This document shows positions 44,376-53,861 of a stretch of 64,000 bases of DNA, one piece after another. The notes under the pieces were generated by a model. That model was not told where the DNA came from and ran no database searches. It saw only the letters and a list, made by a program, of their open reading frames with translations. The position numbers and the translations under genes are program-made. Position 1 is the first letter of the stretch, and each line of letters starts with the position of its first letter. Origin of the DNA: Mycobacterium sp. UM_CSW (GTDB taxonomy: Bacteria > Actinomycetota > Actinomycetes > Mycobacteriales > Mycobacteriaceae); the NCBI RefSeq assembly GCF_000455205.1, contig NZ_AUWQ01000005.1:27603-91602 (forward strand), in the 5' to 3' direction.

Positions 44376-45074
44376 TCAGAAGACCGCGAACCAAATGGCG
44401 ATGTATTGGCAGATCGCCGCGAGCGCGGTGCACGCGTGAAAGACCTCGTGGTAGCCGAACGTCGTCGGCCAGGGATCGGGCCAGCGCAGTCCGTAGAACA
44501 CGGCACCGACGCTATACAGCAGCCCACCTACCGCCAGCAGGACCGCGGCCGCCATCCCGGCGTTCTGCGAGATCAGCCCGGTGTACCACACAGCCACCCA
44601 GCCCAACAGCAAGTAGAGGGAAATCCCCAGCCAGCGCGGGGCGGTCGGCCAGAACAGTTGCAGCGCAATGCCTACCACCGCACCACCCCAAACGATCGCG
44701 AGGACCAGGTAGCCGGTCCCGCGGGGCATCGCGAGCCTGGCGAACGGTGTGTAGGTGCCGGCGATGAGCACGAAGATCATCGAGTGGTCGAGCCGCCTCA
44801 TCCAGTTCCGGCAGACCGCGGACTCCCAGTGCACGCGGTGATAGACGGCGCTGACGGCAAACATCGCCACGATCGCCAGGGTGTAGGTCAGCGTCGAGTG
44901 TCCCGCCCGCTTGGAGGCCTCGGCCCACGAGATCACCACCAGCGGCGCGCCCGCGATCACGGCCGCCACAGCGCAGTATTGGTGGATGAAGCCGCGCAGC
45001 CGTGGCTTGGTCAGCGCAGCGGCCACGTTCTCGACGAGCTTGGGTTGTGCGGCCGTATCGGTCTGGAAGCTCAA
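44376..45074 (-). CDS. Hemolysin III/PAQR-family membrane protein
   Basis: 232 residues with seven hydrophobic helices. The metal-ligand motifs of the family are present: [13 protein letters not shown] and YHEVFHACT near the end. Members are proposed metal-dependent hydrolases or receptors in the membrane; the hemolysin name is historical. Convergent with the LLM gene, 24 bases away. Confidence 0.9.
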   Translation of the reverse strand: MSFQTDTAAQPKLVENVAAALTKPRLRGFIHQYCAVAAVIAGAPLVVISWAEASKRAGHSTLTYTLAIVAMFAVSAVYHRVHWESAVCRNWMRRLDHSMIFVLIAGTYTPFARLAMPRGTGYLVLAIVWGGAVVGIALQLFWPTAPRWLGISLYLLLGWVAVWYTGLISQNAGMAAAVLLAVGGLLYSVGAVFYGLRWPDPWPTTFGYHEVFHACTALAAICQYIAIWFAVF

Positions 45075-45206
45075 TGTCCCTCCCTCGCTTGCGCGGACCG
45101 CTGATAAGCCTGGCTCGATGATTTCGCCGCAACCTAAGCGGCCGCTATGGCGAATCTGTGCAGAACGTGTACGCGAGCGAAGCGGGTATCGTTCGAAAGC
45201 CCGCGG

Positions 45207-46277
45207 CTAGGCCATCACGCCCTGGTGGACCTGGTCTCCGCCACGGCGCTTGGCGGCATACATCGCCTCGTCGGCGATCTTGATGAGGTCGTCGACGACC
45301 CAGGCAGCGTCGCCGTTGAACTGGCGCAGCTCGGTGCTCGCGATGCCGACACTCGCGGTGACCCTGGGGAGGACCCCGGCCAGCGCCCTGCTGAATTGCA
45401 CGGTCAGTGGCCTCACGTCCGACGTCACCGCGGTCAGCGCGACCAAAAACTCCTCGCCGCCGGCACGGCAGATGACCGCGTTGGTCGGCGTGTGCTCGCG
45501 CAGCAGGTCGGCCACCGCCCGCAGGGCGCGGTCACCGACCAAATGGCCATGGGTGTCGTTGATGCGTTTGAAGTTGTCCAGATCGACCATCAGCATCGAC
45601 ACGTGCGTGTGCTCGGCCGGCGGATTCGCCAATCGGTTAGTGACGGCGTCGGCGAATGCGCGCCGGTTCAGCAATCCGGTGAGGGCATCTTCTTCCGAGC
45701 GCTGAACATACATTCCCATGGCCCGCGACATACCCCAAATACCCAGGGCCACAGACACATTGAGAAACGTGATTAGCCAGAGCGCGGAGGCCGCCGTGGC
45801 AATATTGGTCTCACGAGCCAGCCGCACCACCGCCGCGGCCGTGACCGCGCAGGCCACCACGCTGTTGAAGACCAGGAGCTTGGGACCGTGGTAAAACGCG
45901 ATGTAGCCGCCGGTGACGGCCATGGCCGTGCACGCCAGCGCGGCGAGGGCACCGCTGGGCTGCACCAGGCTCCACCCGCCGACGAACAGCGAACCCAGCC
46001 CCACGCCAACGCGCGACTGCCAACGGGTGGGCCAGCGGGTCAGCCACAACAGGGTCACACCCATGGTGAAGGCGGCGGCGACAGTACCGGTGGTCAGCTC
46101 GACGGCACCCGGGTGGCTTTGGCTCGGCAACACCGCCAGCGGCACCATCGCCGACGATCCGGCGACAACCGCCATGATCATCCGTGCCGGACGCAGCATC
46201 CCACGCTGGTCCAGGAATGCGGTGACCCACTCATACTCGTCGGGCTGGCTCCACCACGCCTTGAGCCGGGACATCAT
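45207..46277 (-). CDS. Membrane-bound GGDEF-domain protein (probable diguanylate cyclase)
   Basis: 356 residues from the ATG pair at 46277. About six transmembrane helices occupy residues 30-190. The C-terminal GGDEF domain starts at DALTGLLNRRAFADAV, has LMVDLDNFKRINDTHGHLVGD and the active-site motif GGEEF. The intact loop suggests cyclic di-GMP synthesis. No RxxD inhibitory site is obvious just before the motif. An alternative ATG at 46352 would add 25 residues; LKAWWSQPDEYEW near the start is what I expect of the N-terminus. Confidence 0.88.
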   Translation of the reverse strand: MMSRLKAWWSQPDEYEWVTAFLDQRGMLRPARMIMAVVAGSSAMVPLAVLPSQSHPGAVELTTGTVAAAFTMGVTLLWLTRWPTRWQSRVGVGLGSLFVGGWSLVQPSGALAALACTAMAVTGGYIAFYHGPKLLVFNSVVACAVTAAAVVRLARETNIATAASALWLITFLNVSVALGIWGMSRAMGMYVQRSEEDALTGLLNRRAFADAVTNRLANPPAEHTHVSMLMVDLDNFKRINDTHGHLVGDRALRAVADLLREHTPTNAVICRAGGEEFLVALTAVTSDVRPLTVQFSRALAGVLPRVTASVGIASTELRQFNGDAAWVVDDLIKIADEAMYAAKRRGGDQVHQGVMA

Positions 46278-46598
46278 TGAACGAACCCCCAGCCACGCAT
46301 CGACTCGCGACTTGCCTGGTAGCAACGAGACACGCGATACGAGGTCAACCATGGCAGCCCACCGTCGAGGTAGTTTGGCCTGTGCAGGAACTCCGGTTCG
46401 TCTGAATTCGCAAACGTCTTACCGGCCACCGGATCGGCACCTTTCGTGACCAGCGTCGGCCCACGCGTCGTTTGAGCCGGCAGCTGCACCCACACCCTGC
46501 GAGTGTGAATGCTACTACCTTGCGAGCGTGGTCTTTTCAGTCAACTAAACCGGCTGAAACCCCGGCAAAGCGTTACGGCTATCTGTAACGTCCTGCGT

Positions 46599-46862
46599 GT
46601 GGTTGCCGCGAAACTGCGGTGTTGTGTGTGCCGGACGCCGTTCTATGGTCGTTCCGACGCGTATTACTGCTCAGGGGCGTGCCGGCAGAAGGCCTACCGG
46701 TTGCGCATCGCCCGGCGGACCTTCGACGAATCTGACCTGCGACAACCGCGTGACCCGACTATGCAAGCCCGCCAGCTTCGCAGGCACGCGCGACTCGTCC
46801 GCAAAGAAGCGGTCCTGATCCGCGCTAAAGCGATCGCCTCCCGGGAGGCCCGTCGCCAGTGA
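46599..46862 (+). CDS. Small zinc-finger-like protein
   Basis: 87 residues from the GTG at 46599. Cysteines in LRCCVCRTPFYGRSDAYYCS and the following GACRQKAYR form a likely four-Cys zinc site (CxxC and CxxxC), followed by a basic helical tail. The upstream in-frame region to 46509 has a base composition unlike coding sequence here. Possibly a DNA- or RNA-binding protein. Start position uncertain. Confidence 0.55.
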   Translation: MVAAKLRCCVCRTPFYGRSDAYYCSGACRQKAYRLRIARRTFDESDLRQPRDPTMQARQLRRHARLVRKEAVLIRAKAIASREARRQ

Positions 46863-46935
46863 TCGATCGGTTTCGGATTGCGTGATCGGGGAGATCCTCC
46901 CAGGAACAGCCGTCGAAGCTCGAGGGAGATCTCGC

Positions 46936-47103
46936 GTGGATCAACAAGTCAACATCGACCCGCCGCCGGCACCCGAAGACGCCCGGAAAGCGACCGAGGA
47001 GCAGCGGGAGCTTCAGGAGAAACTGGAGCACCAGGACGATGACCCGGACGGGCCGGCGTTGCACCAGTCCCGGCACGACCTTCCCGACGAGAGCACGCGG
47101 TAG
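46936..47103 (+). CDS. Small hydrophilic protein, unknown
   Basis: 55 residues from the GTG at 46936, with AGGGAG eight bases before. The sequence is acidic and polar (EEQRELQEKLEHQDDDPDGP) and likely disordered or coiled coil. No family. It could be longer, from a GTG at 46882. Moderately supported as a real gene by the ribosome binding site and codon pattern. Confidence 0.45.
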   Translation: MDQQVNIDPPPAPEDARKATEEQRELQEKLEHQDDDPDGPALHQSRHDLPDESTR

Positions 47104-47195
47104 GTCTCGCCGCCGCGAGTGGGCGGGTCAGCGCTCCCGTGCATCGGGCTCCAACGCTCCAGGATGCCGAGCGATCGAACCGGGCCAACCCGTCG

Positions 47196-47552
47196 TCACG
47201 GAGAAACAAGATAAGTTCCGTGCCCTTCGACCACCAGGTCGCCGCTGAATCGCAAGACCTCGCTGACGAGATTGTCGTCCTGGTTTCGGTAGGCGATGAC
47301 GACGGTGTCGGTGCCCTGGTACACACCCTCGACCACGAAGCGAAGATCGGGAACGCGCTGCAACGCGTGCGTCCAGTAGCGCCGCAGCGCGGCCTTGCCG
47401 CGAACCAGCCCCGCCGTTTCCGGGAGCAGCTCGGCCGCCACCGGCGAGGTGAACAGCACGTCTTCGTGGAAGTGGTTCAGCACGGATTCGACGTCGTGGG
47501 CGTTCCATGCCGCCACCCACTGCTCGCTGAAGGCGAGCGCGTCAACGTTCAC
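47196..47552 (-). CDS. SnoaL-like (NTF2 fold) protein
   Basis: 118 residues. WVAAWNAHDVESVLNHFHED and the following VRGKAALRRYW and VVIAYRNQDDNLVSEVLRF are characteristic of the SnoaL-like group. Likely a small enzyme or ligand-binding protein of unknown substrate. Divergent from the phospholipase D-like gene, 71 bases away if that gene starts at 47624. Confidence 0.8.
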   Translation of the reverse strand: MNVDALAFSEQWVAAWNAHDVESVLNHFHEDVLFTSPVAAELLPETAGLVRGKAALRRYWTHALQRVPDLRFVVEGVYQGTDTVVIAYRNQDDNLVSEVLRFSGDLVVEGHGTYLVSP

Positions 47553-47623
47553 AGTTCATGACTGTACGCAGTTCGGCGGCAGTCGCCGGGCGACCGGGCG
47601 CTCGTGTGATAGACAGACCGCGT

Positions 47624-49099
47624 ATGCGCGACGAGCCCCTGCCCATCACCGGACGGACCTGCTGGCGCGTCGAGCGCGCCGACCAGCTGGCCTGCATCAT
47701 CGACGCCGCCGACTACTTTCGGCAGGTCAAGGCGGCGATGCTGCGGGCCCGACATCGAATCATCTTGATCGGCTGGGACTTCGACGCCAGGACGGCATTC
47801 GAACGAGGAGGCAAGAAACTCGCCGGCCCCAACCAGCTGGGTGCCTTTCTCTACTGGCTGCTGTGGCGACGCCCGACCCTCGAAATTTACGTACTGAAAT
47901 CCAACCTCCGGCTGCTGCCTGTGTTCGACGGCCTGTGGTACGGCGTCACGCCCGTGTCGGTTGTGAATCGACTGAGCAGCAGGCGATTGCGCCTTGCCAT
48001 CGACGGGGCACGGCCTACCGGCGCGGTCCATCACCAGAAGATCGTGGTCGTCGATGACGTCCTCGCGTTCTGCGGCGGCATCGACCTCACACTGGATCGC
48101 TGGGACACTCCGGAGCACAAGCACAACAATCGATTTCGCCGCGCGCTCGGCCGCAGGTACGGTCCGCGACACGAAGTCGCGGCCGCGGTGGACGGCGCCG
48201 CGGCGGTCGCCCTGGCGGAGGTCGCCCGGGACAGATGGCGGACCGCGACCGAGGAGTCGCTGGCCCCGATCGAGTCTGCGCGCAACGTATGGCCTGGCGG
48301 CTTGCGACCCATCGTGAGCGACGTCGAGGTCGGGATCGCGCGCACCTTGCCCACATTCGGTGGTCGCGACGAGGTTCGCGAGGTGGAAGCGCTCAACCTC
48401 GCGGCGATTGCGGCGGCACGCCACACCATCTATCTGGAGAACCAGTACCTGGCGGCCCGACAGGTGGTCGAGGCGCTGGCCGCTCGGCTCAAAGAGCGGG
48501 ACGGTCCGGAGATCGTCATCGTCCTTCCCCGCCGCGGGCTGAACCGGCTCGAGCGCGAGACGATGGACAGCGCCCGCCACCGGCTCATCCAAGAACTTTG
48601 GGCGGCAGACGAATACCGCCGTCTGGGCGTCTACTGGGCGGTGACCGACGGCGGGTCGCAGATTTACATTCACTCGAAGATACTGGTCGTCGACGATTGG
48701 CTGTTGCGCGTCGGCTCGTCGAACTTCAACAACCGGTCGATGGGGTTCGACAGCGAGTGCGACGTCGCCGTCGAAGCGGACCCGAATAGCCAAGCGCACG
48801 AACATATCCGGCGGGCGATCGAGTCGGTGCGGCAGCAACTGGTGTGCGAGCATCTGGGGATTTCCGTCGACGAGTTCGAGGGGACGATGGGGCAGGATAG
48901 GTCGTTTCTGGCGGCAGTCGAGACGCTTCGTGGGCAGGGCAAGACATTGCGGCGATTCACCGGGCGGACGGTGGCCGGCGAAGACAGCGCGCTGGCCGAG
49001 AACGAGCTGATGGATCCCGATCACGTTCCGCGATCTCTCGGCCGCAGTGCTCGGCGGCTGATTACCAAGCTGTCCGCACAACCTCGCAGCTGGAGCTGA
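47624..49099 (+). CDS. Phospholipase D-family protein
   Basis: 491 residues from the ATG at 47624. Two HKD motifs are complete: VHHQKIVVVDD and IHSKILVVDD followed by SSNFNNRSMG. The family includes phospholipases D and cardiolipin synthases; the length and the first-domain RIILIGWDFDART fit the soluble PLD type. No signal peptide is seen. An ATG at 47558 is possible, but a TGATAG element precedes 47624 and the additional residues look non-coding. Confidence 0.88.
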   Translation: MRDEPLPITGRTCWRVERADQLACIIDAADYFRQVKAAMLRARHRIILIGWDFDARTAFERGGKKLAGPNQLGAFLYWLLWRRPTLEIYVLKSNLRLLPVFDGLWYGVTPVSVVNRLSSRRLRLAIDGARPTGAVHHQKIVVVDDVLAFCGGIDLTLDRWDTPEHKHNNRFRRALGRRYGPRHEVAAAVDGAAAVALAEVARDRWRTATEESLAPIESARNVWPGGLRPIVSDVEVGIARTLPTFGGRDEVREVEALNLAAIAAARHTIYLENQYLAARQVVEALAARLKERDGPEIVIVLPRRGLNRLERETMDSARHRLIQELWAADEYRRLGVYWAVTDGGSQIYIHSKILVVDDWLLRVGSSNFNNRSMGFDSECDVAVEADPNSQAHEHIRRAIESVRQQLVCEHLGISVDEFEGTMGQDRSFLAAVETLRGQGKTLRRFTGRTVAGEDSALAENELMDPDHVPRSLGRSARRLITKLSAQPRSWS

Positions 49100-49300
49100 A
49101 ATTCGTAACGGGCCCTGATTTTCAGGCCGATAAGTAGCATATGGCGGCCGAAACGCGCTGGGGGAAACCAGATTCGGCACGCAGACATTCCAGTGCCACC
49201 CAGCCGCTGAGCACGCCGCCACAATCGCCGTTTGGTCAGGAAGCTCTCCCAGGCCTTGGCCTAACGCTCTCGCGGGCGGTAGCGGCCGCCCGCATTCCGC

Positions 49301-49729
49301 CTAATAGAGCCGCATCTTTTGGGCGCGGCCGGTGAGGGCGGTTATCCGGTAATGGTCACGCTGGCCGGGAAGCGTCACCACAGCGGGGATCTCGTGGGTG
49401 GCGATGATCAGCATCGACCGCACCGGGATTTCCCCTCCCGTCGGGGGCATGACGACGGTTGGGAAGAGGATCGTTGCGGTGACCGAACCGGCATCGCCGA
49501 GTTCGTGCGTCGTCACGCTCAGAGTCCAGCCCAGGTCGGCCACGAACGTACTGCGGATCTGCTCGCGCTCGAAGTTGAGCGTCTGCCAGCCGTTGTCGTA
49601 TCGAAGCACGAAGGGTGGCCTGCCGGGGATCCGCGGTGGGGTGACGCAGTACTCGATATAGATCCCGTCGCCGGCGAGGTCGCAGTAGTAGTCGGGGAAC
49701 GTCTGGTGAGTAGCCATGGCTGCGGTCAT
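49301..49729 (-). CDS. Conserved hypothetical protein
   Basis: 142 residues, predicted mostly beta strand (GIYIEYCVTPPRIPGRPPFV, TFVADLGWTLSVTTHELG), soluble. No family recognised. Its ATG at 49729 shares the TAATG junction with a 16-residue upstream reading frame, so translation may be coupled. Another ATG at 49717 is possible. Confidence 0.65.
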   Translation of the reverse strand: MTAAMATHQTFPDYYCDLAGDGIYIEYCVTPPRIPGRPPFVLRYDNGWQTLNFEREQIRSTFVADLGWTLSVTTHELGDAGSVTATILFPTVVMPPTGGEIPVRSMLIIATHEIPAVVTLPGQRDHYRITALTGRAQKMRLY

Positions 49730-49779
49730 TAGAATCGGGTTCCTCGGTTCACAGTTCGCTCCTTGGCGACGGCCTCCAT
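49729..49779 (-). CDS. Possible 16-residue upstream ORF
   Basis: Reads MEAVAKERTVNRGTRF, preceded by GGAGG six bases from the ATG, a better ribosome binding site than that of the gene it precedes. Its TAA overlaps the ATG at 49729 as TAATG. It could be a leader that couples translation. Nothing in the peptide suggests amino-acid attenuation. Confidence 0.35.
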   Translation of the reverse strand: MEAVAKERTVNRGTRF

Positions 49780-50012
49780 CGCCGTCCTCCGGTTCAGGCA
49801 GTGCTGGACGGCAACAGAGTGTCAGCTACCAGGCCACTTCACATGCGTAGTCGACTACTCGACTTGCGAGGATGCCGAGCGTCTTTGCGCTGACGGCGCT
49901 GCGGTGGGCGCGCGTTTTTCCAGGGAGTTTGACTGCAGTTAAAGTAGGTCGTCCCACTGAGCTGCGTTTATGTGCACACGGAGGTCGGAGCCTGTTTTCC
50001 CGTTCGCGCCAG

Positions 50013-50888
50013 GTGGAAACTGAACCGTCCTGGTTCACGGCGGCGCTGGCCCAGCGACCGGACCATTGCGACCTCGACGTCGACGGTTGCCGCATTCACC
50101 TACGCGCCTGGGGCGCCGCGGACCAACCCACGGTGGTGCTCGTCCACGGCGGCGCGGCTCACTCCGGTTGGTGGGACCACATCGCACCGTTCCTGTCCCG
50201 CACCCATCGCGTGATCGCGCCGGATCTGTCCGGACACGGCGACAGCGGCACGCGTAGCAGCTACGACCTGCAAACGTGGGCACACGAAGTGATGGCAGTT
50301 TCCACAGCCGCCGGGGCATCGGGGCGACCGACCATCGTCGGCCACAGCATGGGCGGCTGGATCGCGGCCACGGCGGCGATGAGTTTCGGTAATCAGATCA
50401 ATAGCATGATCGTGATCGACTCGCCGCTGTGGGAACGTTCGCCGGAGGAAGCGCGGTTACGCAACCGCAAACACACCCCGTATCGGACGAGAGACGAAAT
50501 CCTGCAACGCTTTACGGCGGTTCCCTCGCAGCAGGTGATACTCCCCTACGTCCGGCGGCATATCGCAGTCGAGTCGGTGCGGAAGACCGCCGGGGGCTGG
50601 AATTGGAAGTTCGACCCGGCGATCTTCGGCGGTGACCTTCTTGAGCCGACAACCTCCGACGAAGAAACGCTGGAAACCATGATGGCCGAAATGCGGTGCC
50701 GTTTGGGCTATGTGCGTTGCGAATCCGGATTGGTGCCGCCCGCCATGGCCGAACGAATCCGCTCCATGCTCCAGCTGCGGGGACCTTTCGTCGAGCTGGC
50801 CGAGGCCGGCCACCATCCGATGCTCGACCAGCCGCTCCCCCTCGTCGCGACGTTGCGCACCCTGCTCGAATTCTGGTCGATCACCTAA
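50013..50888 (+). CDS. Alpha/beta-hydrolase
   Basis: 291 residues from the GTG at 50013. Oxyanion region VLVHGGAAHSGWWDHI, nucleophile elbow VGHSMGGW, acid in a later strand and His in EAGHHPMLDQP give the standard catalytic triad. It is an esterase, lipase or epoxide-hydrolase-like enzyme; the substrate is unknown. An earlier reading to 49872 is possible, but the DNA there has low-GC, non-coding character. Start uncertain. Confidence 0.82.
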   Translation: METEPSWFTAALAQRPDHCDLDVDGCRIHLRAWGAADQPTVVLVHGGAAHSGWWDHIAPFLSRTHRVIAPDLSGHGDSGTRSSYDLQTWAHEVMAVSTAAGASGRPTIVGHSMGGWIAATAAMSFGNQINSMIVIDSPLWERSPEEARLRNRKHTPYRTRDEILQRFTAVPSQQVILPYVRRHIAVESVRKTAGGWNWKFDPAIFGGDLLEPTTSDEETLETMMAEMRCRLGYVRCESGLVPPAMAERIRSMLQLRGPFVELAEAGHHPMLDQPLPLVATLRTLLEFWSIT

Positions 50889-50952
50889 GGCGCGGATCGG
50901 CTTCGCCCGGTCTGGGGCGCTCACTGGAACACGGTCTGTTTCGGGATCACGT

Positions 50953-51816
50953 TCATGAAGCACTTTCGATCATGGTCCTCAGCGTCATGCCGATGGCATG
51001 CATTCCCGCCAGCACCTCGTCTCGGAGGTCTCGGTCAGAGGGATCCCAATTGGCGATCACCGCGTAGTCGAACCAGACGGAGACTCGCCCGATCGTCCCG
51101 ACATCTGCTCTGATGCCTGCGTCAGCACCAGTTTTGTTGCGAACAAAGAAGTTTCGATCCGACGTCGCATGGGCCAGCGGGTCAAGCCCAAACGCGCCCG
51201 CCACCATGGATAGGTCTACCGAGGTTGCCAGCCAGGCGTTCACCTGTTCTGAAACCGTTTGGGATATCAGCTCTTTGCGGCCCAGCTGACTCATCAGACG
51301 CGACAACTCGGATGCTGAGCCGGTCGACAGTGTCGCCGGGTCATCTGGGCCTCGGTGATCCCTGACGTAGTCCAGCAGCGCCGTGTGGACTAAGTCGAGG
51401 GATTCGGCAAGGTCGCGAAGCTTGCGCAAGCCCACCCTCTTGAGCAGGATATTTGTCGCCAGGTTGTCGCTGACGCTGGCGATCAAAACGCAGAGATCTC
51501 GGGTGGGTAGTCGCTCGATTAGCAGGTGCTGCCAGATCCCCGAATCGGCGACCAAGAGCTCTGGATCGCGGTCGAGCAACGTAGCGCCGCTGAGCTCGCC
51601 CCTCGCGCATTGCCGTGCGACCTCGACCAGCAACAGCAGCTTGCCGACGCTCGCAGTCTTCATCGGACGATCGGCATTACGAGAGGCTAGTTCGTGACCT
51701 GCGGTATCTCGAATGCAAACCGACCAATCGATGTTGGCGCTCGTGCCCATGACGTCGTCGATCGACCGCTGGAGCACCTCGAGCCCTTCAATCCGGTCAG
51801 GGAGAAGTGGCGGCAT
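50953..51816 (-). CDS. Class A beta-lactamase-fold serine hydrolase, cytosolic, non-classical
   Basis: 287 residues from the ATG at 51816. The three active-site boxes are present: S56-V-G-K59 (SxxK), SDN at 116-118 and NKTG. The usual omega-loop ExxLN with the general-base Glu is not evident, and there is no signal peptide. It may be a related peptidase or esterase rather than a beta-lactam hydrolase. The longer in-frame reading to 51912 looks non-coding. Confidence 0.75.
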   Translation of the reverse strand: MPPLLPDRIEGLEVLQRSIDDVMGTSANIDWSVCIRDTAGHELASRNADRPMKTASVGKLLLLVEVARQCARGELSGATLLDRDPELLVADSGIWQHLLIERLPTRDLCVLIASVSDNLATNILLKRVGLRKLRDLAESLDLVHTALLDYVRDHRGPDDPATLSTGSASELSRLMSQLGRKELISQTVSEQVNAWLATSVDLSMVAGAFGLDPLAHATSDRNFFVRNKTGADAGIRADVGTIGRVSVWFDYAVIANWDPSDRDLRDEVLAGMHAIGMTLRTMIESAS

Positions 51817-52054
51817 ACCGTTGATTATTGCGCCGTCAAGTAGCCGCCGAGGGTCACAGTCGTCGCGAGCCCAGCCAAGAAATAATGGTTGGTGTCGGCG
51901 ACCGTGGCCCACCCCGGCTCTAACATGAGCTCGTGTCCCATCCGTGGGAGGAAGAAGGGTTCTGTGTTGGTTCTCGGGCGCCTAACCGGCGAACGTTTTG
52001 AGCACCCTTCGAGACGCCGTTTAGGCTGCCTGCCCTGATCGGATGGGTCGCGGA

Positions 52055-53608
52055 TCAGATTCGGTGTGCGGCTTGGATGAATTGCGCGGCGCGCTCGCCG
52101 ATGACGACGCAGGGCGCCATGGTGTTGGCGGTGCTGATGCGGGGCATGATCGATGCGTCGGCGACGCGCAGGCCCTCGACGCCGTAAACCTTGAGGTGTC
52201 CGTCGACCACCGACATGGTGTCGCGGCCCATTTTGGCGGTACCGGATTCGTGCCAGTAGGTGGTGACGGCGTCCCGCAGATATGTCTCGAGTTCAGCGCC
52301 GGTCAGGTCACCCGGCATGATCTCGCGCGCGACGAACGGCCGAAGCTCGGCGGAGTTGCCGATCTCACGCAGGGTTTCGATGCAGGTGATGGCGGTCTTG
52401 AGTTCTTCGGGGTCCGAGAGCGCGTTGGCTTGGATAAGCACAGGGTCGGCCGGGTCGGGACCCGACAATCGAATCCGACCCCGACTGCGGGGGTGCGTTG
52501 GTGAGCCGAATAGGACCCAGCTATTTTGCGGCAGGCCGTATTTCGCGGCATTTTCCGGGGTGGCTTTTGGGAAAGGTCCCAAACATGCGAACAAGTCGGG
52601 TCCGTCGACATCGGCAGCTCCGGAGTCCCAGAACAATGTCGCACCCACCTGAGTGCTGCCCTGAATGTTCTCGGGAAACTCCCACACGCAGTCAAACCCG
52701 AAGTGGTCCTGAAGGTTGCGTCCGACCCCGGGCAGGTGCTGCCGAACGGTGATGCCGACTCGACGCAATTCGTCTTCGTCGCCGATGCCGGACTGCATCA
52801 GCACCTTCGGTGTGTGAATGGCGCCCAGCGACAGGACGACCTCAGCGTCGGCAGCTATTCGATGCACTGAGCCGCCATGGATGATCTCGACACCGGCGGC
52901 CCGATTGCCTTCGAAGATCACGCGGGTGACCAGTGCGTTCGGGGCCAGGGTCAGATTCGGCTGCTGCTGACGCGGGACGGTATAAGTGCGAAACACCGAT
53001 AGGCGTTTTCCGTCGCGCCAGCGCAGATCGGTGATGGCGGCGCCGCGGATCTCCTCCATCAGGCGGCCGTTGGGGCTCTGGTAGGTGGGAATACCGATGG
53101 CCCTGGCTGCCTGAAGGGTCGCCGCGGCAAGCGGGTGCACATCGGGTGCCGGCTGGACGAACACCGGCCCGCCCCTGCCCCGATGGTTTGGCTCGCCGAT
53201 GCCGTGCCAGTCCTCGATCCGCCGGTAGAGGTCGAGGATTGCCTGGTATCCCCAGGCCGACTCGCCGGACTCCGAGGCGTAGTGGTCCCAGTCGCTGCGG
53301 TGTCCGCGCGCCCAGATCATCAGGTTGATGCTGGACCCGCCGCCGAGCACTTTGCCCATCGAAAACGGGATCGCGCGGCCGTGAAGCCGCGGGTCTGGCT
53401 CGGACGTGAATCCCCAATCGCGTTCGCTGCCAAGGTTCGACGGCCATTGGCTTGCGTCGGTCACGCTAGGGACGTCGTCGCTGCCGCCGGCCTCCAAAAG
53501 TAAGACCGTGATGTCGGGGTTTTCGGCCAACCGGCCGGCGATCACCGATCCTGACGATCCAGCGCCGCACACGATGACGTCGTAACGCGGCTTCAACTCA
53601 GTATTCAC
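52055..53608 (-). CDS. GMC-family FAD oxidoreductase (choline dehydrogenase-like)
   Basis: 517 residues from the GTG at 53608, which is preceded by AGGAG; a TTG directly before it is an alternative. FAD motif VIVCGAGSSGSVIAGRLAEN, GMC signature GKVLGGGSSINLMIWARG, and the C-terminal active-site His in YWHESGTAKMG with ISTANTMAPCVVIGERAA. It oxidises an alcohol to aldehyde or ketone. It follows the esterase gene and a small fragment ORF on the same strand. Confidence 0.92.
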   Translation of the reverse strand: MNTELKPRYDVIVCGAGSSGSVIAGRLAENPDITVLLLEAGGSDDVPSVTDASQWPSNLGSERDWGFTSEPDPRLHGRAIPFSMGKVLGGGSSINLMIWARGHRSDWDHYASESGESAWGYQAILDLYRRIEDWHGIGEPNHRGRGGPVFVQPAPDVHPLAAATLQAARAIGIPTYQSPNGRLMEEIRGAAITDLRWRDGKRLSVFRTYTVPRQQQPNLTLAPNALVTRVIFEGNRAAGVEIIHGGSVHRIAADAEVVLSLGAIHTPKVLMQSGIGDEDELRRVGITVRQHLPGVGRNLQDHFGFDCVWEFPENIQGSTQVGATLFWDSGAADVDGPDLFACLGPFPKATPENAAKYGLPQNSWVLFGSPTHPRSRGRIRLSGPDPADPVLIQANALSDPEELKTAITCIETLREIGNSAELRPFVAREIMPGDLTGAELETYLRDAVTTYWHESGTAKMGRDTMSVVDGHLKVYGVEGLRVADASIMPRISTANTMAPCVVIGERAAQFIQAAHRI

Positions 53609-53622
53609 CAAGGTCTCCTGAC

Positions 53623-53856
53623 TTAACAGAACTGGGTATATCGGCAGATACCTAGATCACGTGTGGATAGGCTGAGCAGTTCAAGCCCATTCGAAAAAGA
53701 ACCGCGACCGCTAACTACGTTCTCCCACAACGCTTTCCGCGCAGACCGCTCGGCGGTGACCTTGCTGAGCGCGTTGATCTCCGGCTCGACCGGCGGTAGC
53801 GCCTTGACCCGAATCTCCCGTGCGGCGGCAGGCAACGTCAGTTCGAACGGCTGCAT
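53623..53856 (-). pseudogene. Short ORF, probably a truncated gene
   Basis: 77 codons starting five bases after the esterase stop. The first about 45 codons (MQPFELTLPAAAREIRVKAL, then PPVEPEINALSKVTAERSAR) have the usual GC-rich codon pattern. The rest (NGLELLSLSTRDLGICRYTQ) loses that pattern and looks like ordinary non-coding DNA. This suggests the 5' end of a gene cut by a deletion, with GMC next to it. The parent family was not recognised. Confidence 0.45.
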
Positions 53857-53861
53857 ACCTG

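Noticed and set aside
49847-49858. GTAGTCGACTAC palindrome upstream of the alpha/beta hydrolase
   Set aside because: Perfect but only 12 bases long with no extension or second copy; a short palindrome like this is expected by chance in a window of this size.
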